In this document: piece after piece, positions 1 through 4,905 of the stretch
How positions within the stretch are numbered: the stretch's first letter is position 1
Layout: every line of letters begins with the position of its first letter
DNA from: Candidatus Susulua stagnicola
Lineage (GTDB): Bacteria > Omnitrophota > Gorgyraeia > Duberdicusellales > 4484-171
NCBI GenBank assembly: GCA_030765735.1
Contig: JAVCBZ010000002.1
Coordinates: 1 to 5,048 of the forward strand
Direction of reading: 5' to 3'
DNA: 5,048 bases
Notes under the pieces: model-generated
Database searches by the model: none
What the model saw: the letters and a program-made list of their open reading frames with translations, nothing else
What the model was told of the DNA's origin: nothing
Program-made: the position numbers and the translations under genes

Positions 1-690
1 GTAGTTATTTTTGCCGAATTAATTCCTAAAAATATTGGTCGTTTTCTTAAGGAAGACTTTAGTTGTCGAGCTGTAGGCTTGATTAGTTTTTTTGAGAAAT
101 TATTCTTTCCAGTCGTGAAAAGCAGTGAATTCATTAGCAAATTACTGGTAAGGACTTTTGCTAAAAAAGCTCGGCAACGATCATTTTTTGTCACTAAAGA
201 AGAGATAAAATCATTAGTTGGGGAAATTGAAAAACAAGGTGGTATTGATAAGGGTGAGAAGGAAGCGATTGAAGAGGTTTTTGAATTTAGAAGTGATAGG
301 ATTAAAGATGTTTGCGTTAAGGATAAAAAAATAGTTGCTTTTGATTACACTGATTCTTACAGTACCATTCTTAATTTAGTAAAGAAATTTCGTTTTACTC
401 GTTATCCAGTATTTTCCGCCGAAGGCGGATCCGCCTCTGGAGGAAGGAATCGAGATATCGTTGGCTATATCAATATCTATGATTTATTTTATCAGGGTGG
501 AGTAAGTTGGCAGCAATTTATACGACCAATAGCTAAGGTTGATTTTAATTTAAATCTTCACCAAATTTTTACAAGACTAAAATCTAAAAAAGAAAGTATT
601 GCTTTAGTTTTGAAGGGAAAAAAGATTTATGGAATAATTACTCTTCAAGATATTATCCGGGCAATCATCACATCAATTATTAAGGATTAA
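1..690 (+). CDS. CNNM/DUF21-CBS domain membrane protein (CorC/HlyC-like), 5' end outside window
   Basis: The frame is open from base 1, giving 229 visible codons, so the gene starts left of the window. A TTG at 79 is an internal codon, not the start. Visible residues 1-26 look like the end of a DUF21/CNNM transmembrane domain, including the family's E-x-x-P-K signature (AELIPKNIG). A hydrophobic segment follows (about 27-50), then the acidic linker with a T-x-E-E start and a G-x-I-D-x-x-E-K-E motif (about 65-95), and a CBS pair (about 101-163 and 173-226). The family is linked to Mg2+/Co2+ transport or resistance and often called hemolysin-like; the substrate here is unknown. The usual M-x-P-R motif opening CBS1 is replaced by CVKDKK. 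The protein ends right after CBS2, so the CorC/HlyC C-terminal domain is absent. CBS1 holds a ten-residue insert (139-148) encoded by a palindromic repeat. The stop overlaps that of the convergent RNase P gene. Confidence 0.9.
   Translation, partial: VVIFAELIPKNIGRFLKEDFSCRAVGLISFFEKLFFPVVKSSEFISKLLVRTFAKKARQRSFFVTKEEIKSLVGEIEKQGGIDKGEKEAIEEVFEFRSDRIKDVCVKDKKIVAFDYTDSYSTILNLVKKFRFTRYPVFSAEGGSASGGRNRDIVGYINIYDLFYQGGVSWQQFIRPIAKVDFNLNLHQIFTRLKSKKESIALVLKGKKIYGIITLQDIIRAIITSIIKD
415..444. repeat. 30-bp tandem double palindrome inserted in frame in the CBS gene
   Basis: Two adjacent 15-bp units occur here. Unit 1 (415-429) is a perfect stem TCCGCC / GGCGGA around GAA. Unit 2 (430-444) is TCCGCC / GGAGGA around TCT, with one mismatch. 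The junction itself forms the 12-bp perfect palindrome GGCGGATCCGCC (424-435). The block is strongly GC-rich within AT-rich coding sequence. It spans exactly ten codons in phase (S-A-E-G-G-S-A-S-G-G), placed in the CBS1 loop between the conserved R-Y-P-V-F strand and the D-I-V-G-Y strand. Short GC-rich palindromes of this kind are typical of dispersed repeats in some uncultured bacterial genomes; assignment to a named family is not possible from one copy. Confidence 0.8.
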
Positions 691-1271
691 ACTATTAGCG
701 CTTTTAATTCTTGAGCATTGATACAAGTAATGCCTAATTTTTGGGCCCATTTCACTAATCCTAAGTCAGACGTAGCCAAATAAGCATTAAGTTCGTTAGC
801 TAAAAGAACTAAATCAAAGTCTTCTTTGCTATCAATAATTCCTTCACGTAGAGCTATTCGATATTCTTGACGGAGAGTTTTTACTAATTCTTCATTCCTT
901 TCATCTTTGGCTGGTATAGGAGCATTCAAACCTTTGCGGGTATATTTTTCAGCAATTCTCAAGCCTTTATTAATTCTTAACCGCATTTCCTCAATGAACT
1001 CATATACTAACATAGCTGGAACTGGAGTTTGATAAGAAGAAGGGGGTTTTTTATTGATTAGAATAGCTTTATTTGGTTCAGGTAATTTATCCAAAAATTT
1101 TGATAATTCTTCATATATTGAGGGAGGGATATAACAATTAATCTGTTTTTTGCCGTTTATCTGATCTAGAAAATTAGAGAAAGCTTTTGTAGGGGTATTC
1201 CCAAAATAAGTACGAGAATCAGGGTTAACAAAAATACTAGTATCTAAAATGATATTTACTGTCTTTTTCAT
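687..1271 (-). CDS. HARP: RNA-free (protein-only) ribonuclease P, PIN domain
   Basis: This 194-residue protein matches the HARP family (homologues of Aquifex RNase P, Aq_880; formerly UPF0278 / RNA ligase partner PIN proteins). HARPs cut the 5' leader from precursor tRNA without an RNA subunit (EC 3.1.26.5) and act as large homo-oligomers in the cytoplasm. Seen in the sequence: an N-terminal PIN strand with LDTSIF and D10; a family-specific helical block (about 86-112) containing YEFIEEMRLRINKGLRIAE; the GIIDSKEDFD motif with D147 and D151; and ATSDLGL with D169. From memory these align with the catalytic aspartates of Aq_880 with the same spacing in the C-terminal half. Length is normal for the minimal form. 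The ATG at 1269-1271 has no Shine-Dalgarno sequence, but a promoter candidate places the transcript start about 3 nt upstream. The gene is divergent from the Tad cluster and overlaps the CBS gene's stop. A toxin-type PIN nuclease is much less likely given the HARP-specific helices. Confidence 0.9.
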   Translation of the reverse strand: MKKTVNIILDTSIFVNPDSRTYFGNTPTKAFSNFLDQINGKKQINCYIPPSIYEELSKFLDKLPEPNKAILINKKPPSSYQTPVPAMLVYEFIEEMRLRINKGLRIAEKYTRKGLNAPIPAKDERNEELVKTLRQEYRIALREGIIDSKEDFDLVLLANELNAYLATSDLGLVKWAQKLGITCINAQELKALIV

Positions 1272-1273
1272 TT

Positions 1274-1306
1274 GTTTAGTATTCTAAACCTTAAATCAAA
1301 TTAAGG
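1274..1306. repeat. Two adjacent perfect dyads over the HARP promoter
   Basis: GTTTAG (1274-1279) and CTAAAC (1284-1289) form a 6-bp dyad with a 4-nt spacer over the -10 box and expected transcript start. CCTTAA (1289-1294) and TTAAGG (1301-1306) form a second 6-bp dyad with a 6-nt spacer, reaching into the -35 box. They could be operator half-sites or small RNA stems. Short AT-rich dyads also arise by chance, so a regulatory role is only suggested by position. Confidence 0.4.
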
Positions 1307-1309
1307 CAA
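1281..1309 (-). promoter_or_regulatory. Putative sigma70-type promoter of the HARP gene, near-leaderless
   Basis: Read on the minus strand, a -35 box TTGCCT (1304-1309) and a -10 box TAGAAT (1281-1286, five of six consensus bases) are separated by 17 bp. The expected transcript start is near 1274, about 3 nt before the ATG. This fits the absence of any ribosome binding site there. It is prediction from consensus only. Confidence 0.5.
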
Positions 1310-1336
1310 TAGAAAAGAAACTTTCCCGAATTTTGA

Positions 1337-1350
1337 AGTTCGAAAGAACT
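1337..1350. other. Small hairpin with GAAA tetraloop in the divergent spacer
   Basis: AGTTC (1337-1341), loop GAAA (1342-1345), GAACT (1346-1350): a 5-bp stem closed by a GNRA-type loop when read on the plus strand. On the minus strand the loop is TTTC. It lies upstream of both promoter candidates, so it may not be transcribed from either. It is followed by an A-run, not a T-run, on the plus strand, so it is not a terminator in that direction. Its role is unknown and it may be chance. Confidence 0.3.
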
Positions 1351-1361
1351 ACAAAAAAAGC

Positions 1362-1390
1362 TTGATTTTAAGTCTCTATATTGTTAAACT
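1362..1390 (+). promoter_or_regulatory. Weak sigma70-type promoter candidate for the Tad-linked cluster
   Basis: A -35 box TTGATT (1362-1367) and a -10 box TAAACT (1385-1390) are separated by 17 bp; each matches the consensus at four of six positions. The start would be near 1397, giving a leader of about 32 nt before the ATG at 1429. A TATATT (1377-1382) is a better -10 box but has no matching -35 box. A further pair, TTGTTA (1381-1386) and TATTAA (1404-1409), also has 17-bp spacing but would place the start at the ribosome binding site. In sequence this AT-rich, many near-matches are expected. Confidence 0.35.
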
Positions 1391-1417
1391 TAATGTAACG
1401 AAATATTAAAAATAAAT

Positions 1418-1423
1418 GGGAGG
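1418..1423 (+). promoter_or_regulatory. Shine-Dalgarno site of the parvulin-like lipoprotein gene
   Basis: GGGAGG lies 5 nt before the ATG at 1429 and fixes this as the start. The signal peptide begins immediately at this codon, in agreement. Confidence 0.75.
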
Positions 1424-1428
1424 TTTCA

Positions 1429-2391
1429 ATGAAGAAAGTATATGTTATTGTTATTGCTACTGCTTTTATTTTAAGTCTTACTGGGTGTGATTTATTGCCT
1501 ACTTTTAAGAAAAGCCCAAAACCAAAAGCTTCTAATAAAATTGAACCAGTTGGACCTATTCTTGCTCAGATAAATGACTGGACTTTGACAATTAGCGAGT
1601 TTGATAAACAGATAGAGGTTCTTACTAAAATGAATGGCGGAGATGCAAATGTTCCAGTACAAATGATGGGTATTTTAGCTAGTACATTTATCCCTGCCTA
1701 CATAGAAAAAGTTGATTTAAGTTCTTCTGCAGGTAAGGAGATGTATTTAGAGTTTCAGATGGATATGGAACTATTAGCTCAAGAGGCTGAGGCTAAGGGG
1801 TTGAATAAAGATCCAGAAGTCATAAGAGGTATAAGAAGAAATACAATAGAGATCTTAGACTTAGCTTTGCTTAACAAGACTCTTAGAGATATCAAAGTTA
1901 CTTCTAAAGAGGTAGAAGATGTCTACAATGATGAGTATAAAATAAGTTTAGAAAATACAGAGCAAAGAAAAATTAGAGAAATTGTAGTAAGTTCAAAACC
2001 TAAAGCTAATGATATTTTAGTTCAACTTCTTACTGGAGGTAAATTTTCAGAGTTAGCTTCTCAGCATTCTATAGCTGAGACAGCAGGTAAGGGGGGAGAT
2101 TTAGGTTATTTAACTCCTCGGCCTGATGCAAAGTTTAATAAATTTTGGGAAACAGCTTACACTTTAGATAAGGGTGCTAATTCTAGTGTTTTTAAGAGTG
2201 ACGATAAAGAAGAATATTATATTATTATGGTTGAAGATGTTAAAAAAGGAGAAGCAGAGCCTTTAGATAAAATTTATAACCAGATAGAAGAGCTTATGAT
2301 TCAACAAAAGAGTGTTGATTCTATTAGTACTTTGATTAAGGATATAAAATCAAAAGCAGATGTGGTTATAAACAGTAATTTAATAAATTAA
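1429..2391 (+). CDS. SurA/PrsA-like lipoprotein with parvulin-type PPIase domain
   Basis: This 320-residue protein is a predicted periplasmic foldase or chaperone. It has a basic N-terminus, a hydrophobic stretch (about 4-17) and a lipobox L-T-G-C with the lipidated Cys at 20, followed by a Lys/Pro-rich linker. Residues about 43-155 resemble the N-terminal chaperone region of SurA-type proteins (ILAQINDWTLTISEFDKQI, then long helices). Residues about 180-273 match a parvulin rotamase: IREIVV, then G-K-F-S-E-L-A-x-x-H-S, A-G-K-G-G-D-L-G-Y-L and a final YYIIMVED strand. The first catalytic His found in many active parvulins (x-H-I-L) is Glu184 here, so isomerase activity is doubtful and a chaperone role may dominate. 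Asp21 directly after the lipidated Cys would favour inner-membrane retention under the enterobacterial Lol rule, which may not apply here. It sits 84 bp upstream of cpaB on the same strand, suggesting help in pilus or secretin assembly. The last codon and the stop lie inside a palindromic repeat. Confidence 0.85.
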   Translation: MKKVYVIVIATAFILSLTGCDLLPTFKKSPKPKASNKIEPVGPILAQINDWTLTISEFDKQIEVLTKMNGGDANVPVQMMGILASTFIPAYIEKVDLSSSAGKEMYLEFQMDMELLAQEAEAKGLNKDPEVIRGIRRNTIEILDLALLNKTLRDIKVTSKEVEDVYNDEYKISLENTEQRKIREIVVSSKPKANDILVQLLTGGKFSELASQHSIAETAGKGGDLGYLTPRPDAKFNKFWETAYTLDKGANSSVFKSDDKEEYYIIMVEDVKKGEAEPLDKIYNQIEELMIQQKSVDSISTLIKDIKSKADVVINSNLIN

Positions 2392-2465
2392 TGGTTTGAC
2401 TTCGTTCACCATTAATCCTGAGCAAACGAATGGCGTCGAAGGACGAGCGAAGCGAGTTGAAGGAT
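2387..2465. repeat. Intergenic palindromic repeat (REP-like) between lipoprotein gene and cpaB
   Basis: A perfect 9-bp inverted repeat, ATTAATGGT (2387-2395) and ACCATTAAT (2408-2416), encloses a 12-nt loop and includes the stop codon of the lipoprotein gene. An alternative pairing is TTCGTT (2401-2406) with AACGAA (2425-2430). Downstream is an imperfect direct repeat, GTCGAAGGACGAG (2435-2447) and GTTGAAGGATAAG (2456-2468). Composition is richer in G and C than the flanking genes and does not look like coding sequence. The CCTGAGC...GTCGAAGGA arrangement resembles dispersed intergenic repeats seen in many environmental bacterial genomes. No T-run follows, so it is not a standard intrinsic terminator; it could affect mRNA stability or partial termination between the two genes. 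Confidence 0.75.
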
Positions 2466-2471
2466 AAGGAG
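2466..2471 (+). promoter_or_regulatory. Shine-Dalgarno site of cpaB, partly within the repeat tail
   Basis: AAGGAG lies 4 nt before the ATG at 2476. It overlaps the end of the second GTTGAAGGATAAG copy of the intergenic repeat, so the repeat may have supplied part of this ribosome binding site. Confidence 0.65.
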
Positions 2472-2475
2472 AAAA

Positions 2476-3282
2476 ATGGATAAGAGGATGTTGAATTTGA
2501 TAATTGGAATTGGGTTAGCGGTTGTTGCTATAATGCTAATTCATACCAGAATGCAACAAGATCAAAGAATTATTCAACAGCTTGTTAACAAAGGTGAGAT
2601 ATTAGAGATAGTATTGGCTGAGACAGATATTTCTAAAGATGTTACCATTACACAAGGTATGGTTAGCTTAAGGCGAATTCGCTCTAATGCTTATCAACCA
2701 GGAGATTTAACATCTCTAGATTCAGCAATAGGTAAGTTTGCAAGAGTAGACATCTTAAAGGGTCAGCATGTTAATAGTGGTATGATAAGATCTTCAGCTG
2801 GAACAAAGTTTTTGTCTCAAAGAGTTCCTAAAGGTATGAGAGCGATGACTTTATCAGTAGATAAAATTTCTGCTATTGAAGGACTTATAAAACCTAGTGA
2901 TTGTGTAGACATTATTGGAACTTTCAATATTGCAGCAGGACAAAATTTAGTAGTTACTTTATTCCAAGGGATAAAAATTTTAGCTACTGGAAAAAACATT
3001 TCTCCTAATAAAATTAATAGCACTGCTGAGACAGTTACAGTTGCTCTTAAACCAAAAGATATAAAATTACTTACTTATGTTTTAGAGTCAGGGAACAAAA
3101 TACGCTTGACTTTAAGAGCTCCCTTAGATTCTTCTCAGGAAATAGGTTATGCAGGAGTTACTTTTGAAACTTTAATGAAAAAGTTGGGCATGTGGGCACA
3201 ACCACCTCAAGCTCAGAAAAAAGAGTCAACTTTACAAATTTATAAAGGGTCTCAAAAAGAAGAAATTTCTGTATCTAAATAA
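2476..3282 (+). CDS. cpaB: Flp/Tad pilus assembly protein CpaB (RcpC)
   Basis: This 268-residue protein has an N-terminal transmembrane anchor (about 6-23) and a predicted periplasmic body. Residues about 43-104 form a SAF-type domain (EIVLAETDISKDVTITQGM, then the G-K-F-A-R-V-D-I-L-K-G-Q-H-V strand pair). Residues about 113-215 form the RcpC/CpaB domain, with LSQRVPKGMRAMTLSVD and the characteristic G-L-I-K-P-S-D-x-V-D-I-I-G-T-F motif, then V-T-V-A-L-K-P-K-D. A Gln/Lys-rich tail follows. In Tad systems CpaB/RcpC is a periplasmic component that works with the CpaC/RcpA secretin, which is the next gene, 17 nt downstream. Start choice rests on the AAGGAG site and on the membrane anchor beginning right after it. 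Order cpaB-cpaC-ATPase is the classic Tad/Cpa order. Length is typical. Confidence 0.93.
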   Translation: MDKRMLNLIIGIGLAVVAIMLIHTRMQQDQRIIQQLVNKGEILEIVLAETDISKDVTITQGMVSLRRIRSNAYQPGDLTSLDSAIGKFARVDILKGQHVNSGMIRSSAGTKFLSQRVPKGMRAMTLSVDKISAIEGLIKPSDCVDIIGTFNIAAGQNLVVTLFQGIKILATGKNISPNKINSTAETVTVALKPKDIKLLTYVLESGNKIRLTLRAPLDSSQEIGYAGVTFETLMKKLGMWAQPPQAQKKESTLQIYKGSQKEEISVSK

Positions 3283-3284
3283 TA

Positions 3285-3291
3285 GAGGAGG
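3285..3291 (+). promoter_or_regulatory. Strong Shine-Dalgarno site of cpaC
   Basis: GAGGAGG lies 8 nt before the ATG at 3300, directly after the cpaB stop. It is the strongest ribosome binding site in the window. Confidence 0.8.
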
Positions 3292-3299
3292 CATACTTA

Positions 3300-4901
3300 A
3301 TGTTGAAAAAACTATTTTTAAGAATATTAATCTGTGTCTTTTTAATGACCTCTCAAAGTGCCTTTGGGCAATTTCTAGATTTAGAAAAAGTTAGTGATGA
3401 AATATTTTTGATATCCGGAGAAGTTAGGATCTTGGAAGTCTATTCTCCTAAAAGAGTTTCAGTAAGAAATCCTGAGATAGCTGATGTAGATTCAGTGTCA
3501 AATGATCAAATAATACTGGTAGCTAAAATGGCTGGGAGCACTAATTTGACAATTTGGGATAAAGAGGGCTCAAAAACATTTTATATTACTGTTTATAGTC
3601 AAGATCCTGATGCCTTAGCAAAGAGGTTGAGTAGGGCAGTTAATGAAAGATTAGGAGTAGAAGAAGTTTATTTCAAGAAGAATGATGTTACTGGCAAGGT
3701 AATGGTTATTGGAGAAGTAACAGCAGCAGAAAAGGAACAGATAGATATAGTTTTAGAATCTTATGCTAATAGTATTGATAATTTAGTAGTGGTTGGGGTA
3801 GCAACCCAAATGGTAGAGGTTGATTGTCATATTTTAGAATTAACTAAGAGTTTGTCTGAAAGTTTGGGTATTAATTGGACTGGGACTTCTGGTTCTTCTC
3901 CAACAGCCGTAACTACACTTACTGGTGATGCAATGAACGGAGCTTTTGAAGATGTTTTTAGGATTACTAATCTTACCAGGACTGCTCTTGATGCTCAGAT
4001 TATGGCTGCAGTTGATAAAGGAAAAGGTAAAATTCTTGCTAAGCCTAAACTTATGTGTTTGTCTGGAGAAGAGGCTAGTTTTTTAGTAGGAGGAGAAGTT
4101 CCGGTAGTTAAGGTTACTTCATCTTCTAGCGGTGATACAGTAGCTGAGGATGTTGAATATAAAGAATATGGAGTCAAGTTAAATATACAACCGGTTGTTC
4201 TTGATGGCGATGATATTAAGTTGAATGTAACTACTGAAGTAAAAGAGTTAACTACTGAAGGCCAATATGTACGGGCTGATGATACAACTATCAAAGCTTT
4301 TGCTACCAGAAGTACCTCAACGGTTTTACGTCTTAAAGCTGGACAGTCAGTTGTTATTTCAGGATTATTTAAAGATAAAGTTACCAAAGATGATATTAGT
4401 GGCATTCCCGGTTTAATGGATATTCCTATTCTAGGAGCACTTTTTAGATCTAAGGATTATCAGAATGATCAGACAGAATTAGTTATTTCTCTTGTTCCTA
4501 GGATAGTAGAGATGGGAGACAAGAAGAAAAAAAATAATAGAACAAAAGCAATCAGAGGCACAACTCTTGTAAAAGATTTAAAAGTTACTCCTAAATATTT
4601 GAAGGAAGAATCAAGCTTGAACCAATATATTTTAAAAATTCAAAATTCTATTTTTCAATCTCTAGAATATCCTTACTTAGCCCAAGAAGCTGGTTGGCAA
4701 GGTAAAATAAAAGTAAAATTACATCTTGATAGAGAAGGAGAACTTATTGGTTCTAAGATTAGTGAGTCCTCAGGTTATCTTTCTTTTGATGAGAATGTAG
4801 AGAAGGTAGTAAAGTCTTTAAACCCATACCCTCCATTTCCTTTCGATGTCGAGATAAAAGATTTGTGGATTGATGTACCGATAGTTTATGAAATAAATTA
4901 A
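3300..4901 (+). CDS. cpaC: Tad pilus outer-membrane secretin CpaC (RcpA) with extra C-terminal TonB_C-like domain
   Basis: This 533-residue protein would form the outer-membrane channel for the Flp pilus. In order: signal peptide (1-23, likely cleavage A-F-G|Q); pilus/secretin N-terminal domain (about 33-98, with R-I-L-E-V-Y-S-P-K-R-V-S-V-R-N-P-E-I-A-D-V); BON-like ring domain (about 104-168, with G-K-V-M-V-I-G-E-V); then the secretin core (about 170-403) with V-E-V-D-C-H-I-L-E-L, A-K-P-K-L-M-C-L-S-G-E-E-A-S-F-L-V-G-G-E-V-P-V, G-V-K-L-N-I-Q-P-V and the closing G-I-P-G-L-M-D-I-P-I-L-G-A-L-F with E-L-V-I-S-L-V-P-R. Ordinary CpaC proteins end near here. This one continues through a Lys-rich linker (about 407-445) into a domain (about 448-532) resembling the TonB C-terminal fold: Y-P-Y-L-A-Q-E-A-G-W-Q-G-K-I, D-R-E-G-E-L, E-S-S-G and a late P-Y-P-P-F-P. 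No stop or frameshift separates the two parts. Family assignment of the secretin is secure; the TonB_C call is by motif. Confidence 0.93.
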   Translation: MLKKLFLRILICVFLMTSQSAFGQFLDLEKVSDEIFLISGEVRILEVYSPKRVSVRNPEIADVDSVSNDQIILVAKMAGSTNLTIWDKEGSKTFYITVYSQDPDALAKRLSRAVNERLGVEEVYFKKNDVTGKVMVIGEVTAAEKEQIDIVLESYANSIDNLVVVGVATQMVEVDCHILELTKSLSESLGINWTGTSGSSPTAVTTLTGDAMNGAFEDVFRITNLTRTALDAQIMAAVDKGKGKILAKPKLMCLSGEEASFLVGGEVPVVKVTSSSSGDTVAEDVEYKEYGVKLNIQPVVLDGDDIKLNVTTEVKELTTEGQYVRADDTTIKAFATRSTSTVLRLKAGQSVVISGLFKDKVTKDDISGIPGLMDIPILGALFRSKDYQNDQTELVISLVPRIVEMGDKKKKNNRTKAIRGTTLVKDLKVTPKYLKEESSLNQYILKIQNSIFQSLEYPYLAQEAGWQGKIKVKLHLDREGELIGSKISESSGYLSFDENVEKVVKSLNPYPPFPFDVEIKDLWIDVPIVYEIN

Positions 4902-4905
4902 TTTA

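Noticed and set aside
79..81. TTG as the start codon of the CBS-domain gene
   Set aside because: The frame is open to base 1 and the upstream codons encode a DUF21 signature (AELIPKNIG), with no ribosome binding site before the TTG. The gene continues beyond the left edge.
1337..1360. GAAA-loop hairpin as an intrinsic terminator
   Set aside because: The stem is only 5 bp and is followed by an A-run on the plus strand. No gene ends into it on either strand.
2387..2416. 9-bp stem after the lipoprotein gene as a Rho-independent terminator
   Set aside because: The stem is AT-rich in its outer half, has a 12-nt loop and no following T-run. It fits a dispersed repeat better.
2817..3023. Minus-strand open frame inside cpaB
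   Set aside because: It lies fully antisense to a well-supported gene, has no ribosome binding site and resembles no known protein.
3995..4405. Minus-strand open frame inside cpaC
   Set aside because: It is antisense to the conserved secretin core; its Ser/Thr/Leu-rich translation is typical of a shadow frame.
4895..4904. AAATTAATTT palindrome before the ATPase gene as an operator
   Set aside because: A pure A/T 10-bp palindrome overlapping a stop codon is expected by chance in this composition, and it sits mid-operon.
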